Counted from the first letter of the stretch, positions 1-8,544 are shown. The stretch: DNA of 48,045 nucleotides from an uncultured Ignatzschineria sp. (GCA_945639195.1 CALZEE010000013.1:1-48045); one strand, 5' to 3'. Notes: generated by a model from the letters alone, not told the origin. A program made the numbers and translations.

Positions 1-2235
1 TATTCTACCGCTCGCTTTTTTTATTTTGAACTACAATGTTCAACAGCCCCTAATGTGGAAGGTGAATTTTATACAAAGTTTAAGGGAATAAACCAATCAT
101 TTTCAAGAGAAACATTTCAATGCGCTGAGAAAACAGTAGCCGATTTATTAAACATATCAACTACATCAGATCATCCGGGTATGTTGTTAGGTAAAGTTCA
201 AAGTGGAAAAACTAGGACTTTTATTAGCGTATTAGCATTAGCCTTCGATAATGATTTTGATATAGCCATAGTTTTAAGCAAAAACTCTAAAGCTTTAATT
301 CAACAGACCTATAAACGTTTACGTAAGGATTTTGAAGTATTTATAGATGAGCAGGAGCTTGAGGTTTACGACATTATGAGCTCACCGGATGAATTTAAAA
401 AATTTGAATTGGACTCAAAATTAATTTTCATTGCTAAAAAACAGAGTGATAACTTAAAACGTTTACTAAAATTATTTAAAAGTAATCCTAGAATGTCCGA
501 AAAAAAAGTAATTATTATTGATGACGAAGCTGATAATGCATCGATAGGATACGAAAAGGAAGCAGATGTTTTTAAAGCAAAGAAAATTTCAGGACAAATT
601 AGTGAGTTGAGATCAGAAATGGCTAATGCTAGTTTCTTACAAGTTACAGCAACACCATATTCATTGTATCTACAGCCTACCGAAATTGCAGTTGATAATA
701 TTGCAGACTTTAAGCCTATGAGACCTGCTTTTACGAATTTAGTCCCTGTACCGCAGGAGTATGTAGGTGGTGATACATATTTTGGTGATGCAGCTAAATC
801 TAATACGGATACGGTTGAAAGTTTAATTCATTATGTTGTAGAAAATGATGAATTTAGTAAATTACAGAAGCATGATGGTAGATCAATCAATATAGATGAA
901 TTACTAGAGGCTAAACAGATTCAAGGATATCGTACAGCTTTAATAACTTTTATCGTTGGGGGTAGTATTCAGAGAATTAATGGTATGAAAGAAGGAGAAA
1001 AATCTAATAAATTACGATATTCTTTTCTTTTACATTCTGAACCAGCCAAAGCTTCGCATAGTTGGCAGGAAGATTTAACGAAAAAAATTTTTGAACAGTT
1101 GAAATTATCAATTACAGAGCAATTTGATTTATTTAAATCTCTTCTCACAAAAACATATGAAAACTTAAGTAAGTCATTAAAATTAAATGGAGAGCATGTT
1201 CCTCCTTTTGAAGAGGTTGTTGAAGAAGTAATTATAGCGTTAACTGATGAATACATAACTATCACTAAGGTGAATTCTGAAGAAAATGTAATTACTTTAT
1301 TGGATGATACTGGACAGTTGAAATTAAGAAGCCCTTTGCATATTTTTATTGGTGGACAGGTTCTAGATAGAGGTGTCACTCTAGCAAATTTAATAGGATT
1401 TTATTATGGTAGAAGGCCTCAGAAATTCCAGCAAGATACAGTTTTACAACACTCACGTATGTTTGGTTATCGTCGTAAAAATTTAGGAGTAACAAGGTTT
1501 TATACGTCTCGATCTATCCGTTCAGCTATGCAAAAAATGGAAGAGTTTGATATTTCATTACGTGAGGCTATAGAGTCAACAGATGACCAATCTGTACAGT
1601 TTATTTGTAAAGCAGAAGATGGCACTATTATCCCATGCAGTCCAAATAAAATCTTGGTTTCTACAACGCAGACATTGAAGAAGTTTAAACGTATTTTACC
1701 TATAGGTTTTCAATCAGGTTATGCTACTGGGAAAAATGGTATTTCAGAAAATGTTGGGCGAGTAGATGCTCTATTGAAAGAGCTTATAGAGTTTAATTCA
1801 GATGAGCCAATTTTGATTTCAGTAGATAAAGCATATGAATTATTAGAGTTAATTAAACCAACTTTAAGATTTGAAAAGAATGGAGATGTTCCTGTTTTTG
1901 ATTGGGATGTTGCATTTTCAGCAATAGCTCACTTATCTGCGCAACATCCAGATCACTCTCAGAGAGGACATATTTTATTATGGACAGCACAGGATCGTAA
2001 TTCTGCTCGATTATCAGGGGAAGGTTCGCACTCTATATATATCGAAACTCCTGATTCTCCAAAAACAGAAGGTAAACTTGCAAATGAGTATGCTATTAAT
2101 ACCCCGATTTTATTTTTACTTCGTCAAAATGGCAATGTAGAAAAGGGGTGGAGGGGAACGCCTTTTTATTGGCCTGTTATTCGGGCTCAGGCTAATACAC
2201 CCACAGCAATTTTTGCTGTGGATATAATTAAATAG
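1..2235 (+). CDS. Z1-domain superfamily-II helicase-like protein, 5' end outside window
   Basis: The reading frame is open from base 1, so the gene starts upstream of the window; a GTG at 55 is in frame but has no convincing ribosome site. Counting from that GTG, a P-loop GKVQSGKT lies at residues 46-53, a Walker B-like DDEAD at 156-160, a motif III-like TATPYS at 198-203, then GGQVLDRGVTL and QHSRMFGYR near 435-475, which resemble motifs V and VI of SF2 helicases. This combination is characteristic of Z1-domain proteins. Z1 proteins are known to occur in restriction/defence operons with MutL/MORC-type ATPases, methyltransferases, PD-(D/E)XK and AIPR proteins. None of these partners follows here; any partner must lie to the left. 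The gene is clearly more AT-rich than the core genes and sits next to an integrase remnant, which suggests horizontal transfer. The nucleic-acid target is unknown. Confidence 0.85.
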   Translation, partial: YSTARFFYFELQCSTAPNVEGEFYTKFKGINQSFSRETFQCAEKTVADLLNISTTSDHPGMLLGKVQSGKTRTFISVLALAFDNDFDIAIVLSKNSKALIQQTYKRLRKDFEVFIDEQELEVYDIMSSPDEFKKFELDSKLIFIAKKQSDNLKRLLKLFKSNPRMSEKKVIIIDDEADNASIGYEKEADVFKAKKISGQISELRSEMANASFLQVTATPYSLYLQPTEIAVDNIADFKPMRPAFTNLVPVPQEYVGGDTYFGDAAKSNTDTVESLIHYVVENDEFSKLQKHDGRSINIDELLEAKQIQGYRTALITFIVGGSIQRINGMKEGEKSNKLRYSFLLHSEPAKASHSWQEDLTKKIFEQLKLSITEQFDLFKSLLTKTYENLSKSLKLNGEHVPPFEEVVEEVIIALTDEYITITKVNSEENVITLLDDTGQLKLRSPLHIFIGGQVLDRGVTLANLIGFYYGRRPQKFQQDTVLQHSRMFGYRRKNLGVTRFYTSRSIRSAMQKMEEFDISLREAIESTDDQSVQFICKAEDGTIIPCSPNKILVSTTQTLKKFKRILPIGFQSGYATGKNGISENVGRVDALLKELIEFNSDEPILISVDKAYELLELIKPTLRFEKNGDVPVFDWDVAFSAIAHLSAQHPDHSQRGHILLWTAQDRNSARLSGEGSHSIYIETPDSPKTEGKLANEYAINTPILFLLRQNGNVEKGWRGTPFYWPVIRAQANTPTAIFAVDIIK

Positions 2236-2305
2236 GAGAGTATCAGAATTTATATAACTCAATGTTTATAAAGATATATGTTATATAAATTTACTGCCGA
2301 ACTCT
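2235..2305. repeat. Composite inverted repeat just after the Z1 gene
   Basis: Two nested arm pairs flank a 21-bp loop. The inner arms are 12 bp and perfect (2247-2258 AATTTATATAAC with 2280-2291 GTTATATAAATT). The outer arms are 7 bp (GGAGAGT at 2235-2241 with ACTCTCC at 2299-2305). There is no clear T-run, so it is not a textbook intrinsic terminator, but a transcript 3'-end structure is the simplest reading. An element end or protein site is an alternative. Confidence 0.5.
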
Positions 2306-2409
2306 CCAATAAATCATGATATTTCAATATTCATTAAGCTATTATAGATATTTCTAATGGCTATCTCCCAATTCTAAATTTACTTTGGGTTTTGGGAGAA
2401 TTTATAACT

Positions 2410-2453
2410 GAATGCCCAGAGTTTAACATAGGGAATAATGGGCATTCTGGGCA
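2410..2453. repeat. Overlapping inverted repeats between Z1 gene and integrase remnant
   Basis: GAATGCCCA at 2410-2418 pairs with TGGGCATTC at 2439-2447. The overlapping TGCCCAGA at 2413-2420 pairs with TCTGGGCA at 2446-2453, so two alternative hairpins are possible. It lies 25 bp beyond the stop of the leftward integrase remnant and between convergent reading frames. It may be a terminator or a leftover recombination site; the sequence does not decide. Confidence 0.4.
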
Positions 2454-2477
2454 CAAGAGGCATCTAGCACTTTTGTG

Positions 2478-2752
2478 TTAGTAGTTAATTGCGGTTAATC
2501 TATCAATTACTAGTTTAGTATCTTCGATAGATTGGCATTGATCTAATGTAGAATTCCACCAATCGAGAAGCTCTTTACGCTCTTTAATATATTTGCCTTA
2601 TTATACGTAGCTCTAATACTGTTTTTATCTTGATGCGCTAGTGAGGCGTTAATAATATGGATATCAAATAATCCACTCTCAGTGAGTAGTGTAGAGGCAA
2701 GGTATCTAAAGCCATGAATCGTGCTATCAATTCCAAAGCGTTGTATTGCCAT
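2478..2752 (-). pseudogene. Frameshifted C-terminal remnant of a P4-type tyrosine integrase
   Basis: The leftward frame from 2752 encodes a tyrosine-recombinase C-terminus: HGFR box, ASTLLTESG, LAH followed by QDKNSIRA, and the putative nucleophile Tyr in ATYNKA, as in P4-family integrases. At about 2592-2593 one base is missing. After a shift, the other frame continues with YIKERKELLDWW, the usual end of these enzymes, and stops at 2478-2480. The N-terminal DNA-binding and core domains (including the first catalytic Arg) are not seen upstream, where the frame meets a stop near 2812. The gene is therefore both truncated and frameshifted and cannot encode an active integrase. It marks the edge of a decayed integrative element that probably brought in the Z1 gene. 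Confidence 0.85.
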
Positions 2753-3361
2753 TCTGGGAGTTTTTAAATAGATATGGCTTTTGAGCCAATACTTGGAAAT
2801 ATGTAGCGAGATTTAAGATGCGTTTTGCATCTTCATTTTTTCTGTTGGAGTGAAAATATTTACTTTCCTTTACTTAATGTCGCCAACATAGTAAAAATAG
2901 TATTAACAAAAACAAAGAGCCTCACGATCTATCAAACTTATAAAGCATCATGATGGCAAATGATAATGTAATCTTGATTGGAATGATGATAATGACACTC
3001 CTCAAAAAACTGCTTTTTAAGATAATCTACTCAATCATCGTGGTCGCCTTGGCAATTGTCATAATTTATGTCTTTTATTTAGGGGTTGGTCATCTACTTT
3101 CATCACTGCTGTTGTAAGCGTATTGTTCTAAATCCCTCAAGCATTTGCCTATCCTTTAAGAAACGGTTTCTTACGGAGTTGCTTTTTTATTTTCTGTAGG
3201 ATGGGAAAAGTAGATTATTATCGTATAATAAACCGTTCCCACTCAATAAACTGAGTAAAGCAGTGAGCAACTCACTAAACCACCAGTAAACAGCGGGAAC
3301 ATTCATTTTGGGCGATTTCCTAATTGCGGCCCATTTTTTTACAGCTAATAAGGAGTTATGT
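2753..3361. other. Non-coding AT-rich stretch beside integrase remnant
   Basis: Apart from the doubtful small frame at 2950, no gene is supported here. A 17-bp palindrome at 3157-3173 (TAAGAAAC-G-GTTTCTTA) is followed by a T-rich stretch and could be a terminator or protein site. A sequence CGTATAAT near 3222-3229 may be a -10 element for the gene at 3362. Confidence 0.5.
2950..3117 (+). CDS. Possible 55-residue single-pass membrane peptide
   Basis: An ATG at 2950 opens a 55-codon frame. After a short polar start it encodes LLKKLLFKII and then a long run of Ile/Val/Leu (roughly residues 25-50) typical of a transmembrane helix preceded by positive charges. Later in-frame ATGs at 2983, 2986 and 2992 could also be used. 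No strong Shine-Dalgarno sequence is visible and no family is recognised, so this may be chance. It lies in otherwise empty DNA between the integrase remnant and the gene at 3362. Confidence 0.3.
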   Translation: MMANDNVILIGMMIMTLLKKLLFKIIYSIIVVALAIVIIYVFYLGVGHLLSSLLL

Positions 3362-3670
3362 ATGCATACATACAATATCAGTCATAATATTTATCCGCTT
3401 CAGAGCGCGTCTCATTCACTCTACTTTGAAACAAGACCGGGAACGGATGTGCTGGGTCTCTTTTTTGCGGATAGCACGGGTTTTATTCTTGCCCCAATTG
3501 GGCATTATTCTGTAGAGAAGGCGATCTGGCATAGTAGAAATGATGCTTTAGATATTACAGAAGATCAATTGGCAGAGGTGTTAGCACTAGCAAAAGCCTA
3601 TCACTTGGCAAGAGCTGTGCGATTCTCTAAGTTAAATACCCTCGCAAATAGCGATATTTACCGACAATAA
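3362..3670 (+). CDS. Hypothetical protein, 102 aa
   Basis: The start is ATG 3362 because AAGGAG at 3350-3355 sits six bases before it; a longer frame from a TTG at 3308 would include the ribosome site. The product is soluble, without signal peptide or membrane segment, and begins MHTYNISHNIYPLQ. It contains an aromatic/Gly-rich middle (LFFADSTGFILAPIGHYS) and a helical, Ala/Leu-rich C-terminal half. I do not recognise a family. It stands alone, with its own terminator after it, beside the integrase remnant, so it may be accessory. Function unknown. Confidence 0.7.
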   Translation: MHTYNISHNIYPLQSASHSLYFETRPGTDVLGLFFADSTGFILAPIGHYSVEKAIWHSRNDALDITEDQLAEVLALAKAYHLARAVRFSKLNTLANSDIYRQ

Positions 3671-3691
3671 CGTCTGATGTTATGAGTTATA

Positions 3692-3730
3692 AATCCTTGT
3701 CATTTTTATATGGCAGGGATTTTTGTGTTT
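3692..3730 (+). terminator. Intrinsic terminator after the 102-aa gene
   Basis: AATCCTTGTC at 3692-3701 pairs with GGCAGGGATT (3712-3721), allowing G-U pairs, and is followed by TTTTGTGTTTT. It lies 22 bp after the stop codon. Confidence 0.6.
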
Positions 3731-3770
3731 TGGGGGATGACGAATAAGGCTACGAAGGTTATACGCTTTA

Positions 3771-3816
3771 GACTCAAAAGCCCACTATCCGGGATTTTCA
3801 GATAGTGAGCTTTTAG
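3771..3816. repeat. Hairpin repeat, copy 1
   Basis: GACTCAAAAG is followed by CCCACTATC-CGGGATTTTCA-GATAGTG (3781-3807) and AGCTTTTAGATTTTT. The stem CACTATC/GATAGTG, extended by AAAAGC/GCTTTT, makes a terminator-like hairpin. The same 27-base core, with two changes, recurs at 7298-7324 after another small gene, also preceded by GACTCAAAAG. It lies between the convergent 102-aa gene and the AEC transporter. Confidence 0.65.
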
Positions 3817-3865
3817 ATTTTTGATAAGAAGTAGTGAGACTACAAAAAATAGCAATAATGAGGCG

Positions 3866-4852
3866 TTAGGCGCCGGTAATCCAAATAAAGATACCCATTG
3901 TAACGACGGATAGGAGCGTACTTATAAAGAGGGTTGATGCCATTTCTTGTTGAGCTATTTTATATTCTACGGCAAAAATTACAGAGATTGACGCTGTGGG
4001 AATAGCGAGTGTGATGGTTGTAATCCCTCTATCTAAACTGGGGATAGATAAGAGAATCATGATCCCTAAAATAGCGCCGGGTAAGATAATGTTTTTACAG
4101 AGCACATTCACGATAACAGGGAGAGAAAGGCTCACTTTTTGAGCATAAAGAATGATCCCTACTGCAAAGAGAGAGACGCCGCCAGTCGCTTGACCTAATA
4201 AGGTGAAAGATCCTTTTAAAGAGTCTGATAAGTCTAATCCCATTAATAGGAGAATCAGCGCACAAAAAGGAGCCCAGACCGCAGGTTGTTTGATCGCATT
4301 TAAAACACTTCCAAAAATGACTTTGGAATAAGATACCGGTGCTTGTGGGGTTGTGGCGTTCTTATTGGCAGATGCTGGAGCAGTGTTATTGGACGTACCA
4401 GAATTGACTAAGAACATGAGGGCAACAGGCATCAATAGTAGGTTCATGATGATACTGCCGCTGGCAATTGCTAAAGAGGCTTCTTCTGGAAAAAGAACGG
4501 TTAAGACAGAAGGACCCACAAAAGGGACCGCCGGTCCGGCAATCGCGAAAGCTCGTAAAGCAGCGACTTTTGTTCCTGATTTGAATATAATTAGGGAGAT
4601 TAAAAAGACTAAAAGAAAGCCCCCGAACATTCCTGCTAATACCCATAAAGGAATATCAATATTTTGTAAAATCTCAGTGAGTGGGGTTCCGAGTATTCCT
4701 GCAAATAACATTAAGGGAAGTGCGTATAGCATAATCATTTTATTTAATGTTTCTGCTTGGGTCTGGTTGAACTGTTGTTTGTAACCTGAAAATAACCCTA
4801 AACCTAAGGTAACGATGATCGGGAGTAATGCCGTAATGATGGTTATTAACAT
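3866..4852 (-). CDS. AEC (auxin efflux carrier) family transporter, malonate/organic-acid type
   Basis: The 328-residue product is a hydrophobic inner-membrane protein with about ten predicted helices in two halves, separated by a polar Asn/Ala/Pro-rich loop near residues 153-172. The N-terminus MLITIITALLPIIVTLGLGLFSGY followed by a QAETLNKMIMLYALP segment is typical of AEC carriers such as MdcF. Family members move organic acids or auxin-like weak acids; substrate cannot be read from sequence. It lies about 100 bp downstream of the benzoylformate-decarboxylase-like pseudogene on the same strand, so import of an aromatic or branched 2-oxo acid, mandelate or malonate is a reasonable inference. 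It appears intact. Confidence 0.85.
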   Translation of the reverse strand: MLITIITALLPIIVTLGLGLFSGYKQQFNQTQAETLNKMIMLYALPLMLFAGILGTPLTEILQNIDIPLWVLAGMFGGFLLVFLISLIIFKSGTKVAALRAFAIAGPAVPFVGPSVLTVLFPEEASLAIASGSIIMNLLLMPVALMFLVNSGTSNNTAPASANKNATTPQAPVSYSKVIFGSVLNAIKQPAVWAPFCALILLLMGLDLSDSLKGSFTLLGQATGGVSLFAVGIILYAQKVSLSLPVIVNVLCKNIILPGAILGIMILLSIPSLDRGITTITLAIPTASISVIFAVEYKIAQQEMASTLFISTLLSVVTMGIFIWITGA

Positions 4853-4956
4853 AATAATAGCCCTATCTATAAGATATAAGTCATTAAAAATAAGGGATAA
4901 ATAGCTACGTATTTATCCCTTTCCTTTTTATTTAATGTGATTCCTTGAATAGTGCG

Positions 4957-6585
4957 TTATAGCAATGGTGGAATCGTTTTTGTGATAGGGACTTCTATCA
5001 CGGTTGGTTTATCTTTATCAAATGCAGCTCTACAAGCTTTTTGGATATCTTCAATGTTATTGCAGCTGATGCTATGGCAGCCATATCCTTTTGCTAAAGA
5101 GACGATATCAAGATCAGGTAAGTCTAAGCCCGGAACATTCGGGGCGTTTTCAAGTTCAGCAAATGATTTTAGGATCGCTTATTCCTCATTTCTGGGTACT
5201 ACGAAAAGAATAGGGAGGTTATGTTGTCTTGCGGTCCATAATCCTTGAATAGAGTATTGCATCGCACCATCACCGATAAATACAACGATGGGTCTGTTGG
5301 AGCCTTTATCTCGTTCTGCTAAAGCAAAGCCAACACTTGCAGGTAAGTTCCAACCGAGGCTACCACTAGCAAAAGTGTAGAATGAATCTGGTTGATTAAT
5401 CGGCCAAGCGGTGTGAAGCTCTGCTAAGTTAGAGGCAGTTTCTTCTACTAAAATTGTATTTTCTGGTGTTGCTTCACGTACAGCTTGGAAGAGTTGGAAT
5501 GGGGTTAGTAAGCCGGCAACATTGTCAGGTTCTGGCGCCGCAGGATGAGGGGCCATGCCATGAGGCTGTTTCGTAATTTGGGGCGCAGTGCTTCTTGGAT
5601 TCACTAAGGGGATTAAAGCTTCTACTGCTAAAACGGCATCCGAGAGTAAGCTATCGCCCACGGGAGCTCTACCTGATTCCGCCGCATCTTCAGTAATATG
5701 AAGTAGACGTAAGCCTTCTGGTAAATATGCGCCAGGAACGTAAGGATAGTAACGGAATACAGGAGCACCGATTAAAATCGCTAAATCATGACCCTCAAGT
5801 TTTTTAGATAATGGCTCTATCGCAAATGGTAAGCCGCCTGCATAAAGTGGATGAGACTCAGGGAAGGGGGTTCTCTCTGATGATGGTGCTGAATAAATCG
5901 GAATATTAAGTTTTTCAGCCAACTCAATGCCTTGATACCAACCATCGCCACGAGGAATCGCTGCACCATAGATCAGCGCAGGATTTTTAGCATTATTAAG
6001 TGCATCTGCAAACTCTTTGAGTCTAACAGGATCGGGTCCTATGCGCGTTGCAACAGATCTTACAACAGCATCTTCTGTTGCTGGCTTATCCCAGTCATCT
6101 AAGGGAATTGATAAAAATACAGGACCAGCAGGTGGCTGAAGAGCCATTGCATAAGCACGCATAAATGCAGCAGGAACATCTTCTGCACGTACAGGTTCGT
6201 AAGCCCATTTCACCCAAGGGCGAGGAAGAATTGATGGCTCAACGTTAGTAAGCCAAGGCTCCATTAAAAGCATTTCACGCGTTTGGTTTCCGGCAGTAAT
6301 AATTAGCGGAGTTTTATTTTGTGAGGCCGTTAAAATATTACTCATTGCATTACTTAAACCGGCAGATGTATGAACATTCACAAGCGCTGGTTTTTTGGTT
6401 GCTTGCGCAAAACCATCTGCCGCAGCTACTGCAGAAGCTTCTTGAAGGGTTTGGATGTAACGAAAATCTTCAGGAAAATCTTTTAAAAATGTCTCTTCCG
6501 TAGAGCCAGGGTTGCCAAATACAGTGGTAATTTCAAGTTTACGAAGTAATTCAAAGGTAACATCTCTAATCGTTTTTTTAGACAT
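4957..6585 (-). pseudogene. mdlC: Benzoylformate decarboxylase-like ThDP enzyme interrupted by in-frame TAA
   Basis: The gene starts at ATG 6585 after AAGGAG. It matches benzoylformate decarboxylases over its length: FGNPGSTEETFLKDFPEDF near residue 23, ThDP-activating Glu49 (LQEA), His72 (VNVH), a central FAD-fold-like domain, and the GDG...N ThDP site at 438-466. After codon 468 comes a TAA (5179-5181) where a Tyr codon would be expected. The same frame then continues with 73 perfectly family-like codons (ILKSFAELENAPNVPGLDLP, IEVPIT) to a second TAA at 4957. The full length would be 542 residues, close to the usual 528. The stop removes the C-terminal active-site segment, so the truncated product is probably inactive unless the stop is read through or is a sequence error. 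The position of catalytic His281 of the Pseudomonas enzyme is Tyr280 here (FRYYPY), which hints at a different 2-oxo acid substrate. Confidence 0.85.
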
Positions 6586-6995
6586 TTTATTCTCCTTGCT
6601 AGGTGAAATTAGTAATTGTAAAGCAGTAGGATTATTGATTTTATTAATAAAAATACAACTAGTTAATATTAAGTATTTGCTTTTGTTTTAACTTAATATC
6701 CGTATATTACAAAGCAATAGAATCATTTACAAGATTTATTATTTTAAAATTCATTTAATGAATTTAGGTGGATGATTATGTTTTTATTTTTGAAATCAAA
6801 TTGGATTTTTAATTATGTGTTTTTAGTCTTATTCTAAGCGCTATAGAATGAGACTATGAATGATGCCAATCTCGATTTTTACGATGCAAAAAGACTTACC
6901 AATAGGGCAATGTGAATCTTAAGATAAATATTGTAGGATAGATCTAGCAGTGACTTATTGCGTTCAAAAAATGTCTAAACCACAAAGGAATAACA
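6586..6995. other. Intergenic region between divergent mdlC-like gene and 85-aa gene
   Basis: This 410-bp AT-rich gap must hold promoters for both directions, but no -35/-10 pair stands out. An inverted repeat ATTCTA...TAGAAT occurs near 6831-6849. No RNA gene or further reading frame is convincing. Confidence 0.5.
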
Positions 6996-7253
6996 ATGAA
7001 ATCCATCTTCAAAAAATCAATCGCGGTCGCACTTTGCCTGATTGCCGGCACCACTTATACTTTTGCAAATGATAACGACAACCGTGCGCATGTATTAATG
7101 GCGAATAATGTTTATGCCATGACTTTAACCAAGCTCACGGTATCTGATACGCTTGCGCAGTGTCAGGAGACGTTAGAGAACTTTAAAGCAGTATATCCGG
7201 ATGAATCACGCGTAAAATTTGCTTGTATTGCATTAGCGGAAGAGACTGAGTAG
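6996..7253 (+). CDS. Small exported protein, 85 aa
   Basis: The start codon follows AAAGGAAT with good spacing. The first 24 residues form a clear Sec signal peptide: KSIFKKS positive end, hydrophobic VALCLIAG core, and a likely cleavage after TFA before NDNDN. The mature part of about 60 residues is acidic and has two Cys (in LAQCQETL and FACIAL) that could form a disulphide in the periplasm. No family recognised. Its terminator hairpin is shared with the gene at 3362. Confidence 0.75.
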   Translation: MKSIFKKSIAVALCLIAGTTYTFANDNDNRAHVLMANNVYAMTLTKLTVSDTLAQCQETLENFKAVYPDESRVKFACIALAEETE

Positions 7254-7259
7254 GTATTA

Positions 7260-7332
7260 GACTCAAAAGAGCAGATTCATAAGCTTAAATTGATAAACCC
7301 ACTATCTGGGATTTTCGGATAGTGGTTTTTTT
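7260..7332 (+). terminator. Terminator containing hairpin repeat copy 2
   Basis: GACTCAAAAG at 7260-7269 and CCCACTATC-TGGGATTTTCG-GATAGTG at 7298-7324, followed by GTTTTTTTA, form a good intrinsic terminator for the 85-aa gene. The core differs from copy 1 (3781-3807) at two positions. The two halves are separated by 28 extra bases compared with copy 1. Confidence 0.75.
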
Positions 7333-7495
7333 ATGCTGACTTAACATTACAATAGATATTCAAAAGACAAAATGAAGGGATTTACCCATTATTTTATCGT
7401 TCCAAATACTTGCTAATTTAAAGCCCATCTATTGTATCCGTGCGCTATTTTAGCGATACTTAATCTTCCGTTTATCAATCATTACCGAGGTCAAT

Positions 7496-8515
7496 ATGAC
7501 AAATAAGAAAAGTAAGGAAACGACCAGTATCCGCGCTTCTTCTGTTGATGTTGCTCGGTTGGCAAATGTCTCTCAGGCGACAGTTTCTAGGGTGTTGAAT
7601 CATCCGGATAAAGTAGGGGAATCTACTAAGCGCCGCGTTTATCAAGCCATAAAAGAGCTGCGTTATGTGCCGAATGAAAATGCCCGTAATTTAGTCTCTG
7701 GACGTTCTAAAGTCATTACCTTAATCTCTGGCTCGTTAGAGAATCCTTTCTTTGTGGATTCTACGGCATTTATTGTCGATTATGCGACGGCGCGGGGCTA
7801 TAAGGTTAATATTCATATTATTGATGATGCGGATATTTTAGAAACCTATCGCTTGGTATTAGCGAATCGCCCTGATGGCTTGATTATGTCTTGTATTTTA
7901 TATGATGACTTGATTATTGATCATCTCCAAGGGCTGGATCTGCCTTTTGTCTCTTATAATAGACGTCATAAAGAGAAGCTCAATTACGTGGAGCTCGATA
8001 ACTTTGAAGCGGGGCGCAAAGGCTGTTTTTATCTACATGAGAAGGGTTATGAGTCGATCTTTTGGGTGGGCGGTAGACAAGATGTGAGCACGTTTAGGTA
8101 TCGGTTTGAGGGCTTTAAAGCCACGAGTAATCAGTGTTATAGCGATGACAATATGATTATGAGCGTGAATGATGAGCAGCTTGATGATGCGGTTTTAACA
8201 GCGCAAATTATGCAGTGGTATCAAACAACTCAAGGGAAGAAAGCGCTCTTTGCAGCGACGGATTCTATCGCGATTAAATTGTTAGATCTTACGAAAAAAA
8301 TGGGCTTAGTATGTCCGTCTGATATCGGGATCTTAGGCATCGATAATGTTGAGTTAAGTCAACATGCCTATATAAATTTAACCTCCGTAGGAAGCGAGGA
8401 TAATTTAGGGAAGCTCGCAATTAAGGCATTAATAAATCAGATAGAAAGCAGTGTGGAAGAAAATATTAATATTACGGTTCCGGCAATGGTTTTTGAGAGA
8501 GGGACGATAAAATAA
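7496..8515 (+). CDS. LacI-family transcriptional regulator
   Basis: The 339-residue product has the standard LacI layout. After a short tail, a helix-turn-helix and hinge helix lie at about residues 16-65 (VDVARLANVSQATVSRVLNHP, then RRVYQAIKELRYVPNENARNL). A periplasmic-binding-protein-like effector domain follows (GLIMSCILYDD, GILGIDNVELSQH). Length is normal. The gene lies just upstream of, and in the same direction as, the permease and dehydrogenase. The promoter between them carries a CG-centred palindrome typical of LacI-type operators, so local repression relieved by a substrate of this pathway is the likely role. The effector is unknown. Confidence 0.95.
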   Translation: MTNKKSKETTSIRASSVDVARLANVSQATVSRVLNHPDKVGESTKRRVYQAIKELRYVPNENARNLVSGRSKVITLISGSLENPFFVDSTAFIVDYATARGYKVNIHIIDDADILETYRLVLANRPDGLIMSCILYDDLIIDHLQGLDLPFVSYNRRHKEKLNYVELDNFEAGRKGCFYLHEKGYESIFWVGGRQDVSTFRYRFEGFKATSNQCYSDDNMIMSVNDEQLDDAVLTAQIMQWYQTTQGKKALFAATDSIAIKLLDLTKKMGLVCPSDIGILGIDNVELSQHAYINLTSVGSEDNLGKLAIKALINQIESSVEENINITVPAMVFERGTIK

Positions 8516-8516
8516 T

Positions 8517-8544
8517 TTGGACTTCTTTTTTTTTGTGCTATAAA
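8517..8544 (+). promoter_or_regulatory. Sigma70-type promoter of permease/dehydrogenase operon
   Basis: TTGGAC at 8517-8522 and TATAAA at 8539-8544 are separated by 16 bases. The predicted start near 8551 falls inside the operator at 8543-8560. The placement directly after the regulator's stop codon and before the permease supports the call. Confidence 0.6.

Noticed and set aside
969..1379. 136-codon open frame on the minus strand inside the Z1 gene
   Set aside because: It is fully antisense to a strongly motif-supported gene, has no ribosome site, and its protein looks like random translation.
2813..2930. More integrase sequence upstream of the remnant in other leftward frames
   Set aside because: A frame of about 45 codons is open there but shows no integrase core motif, so it was not joined to the pseudogene.
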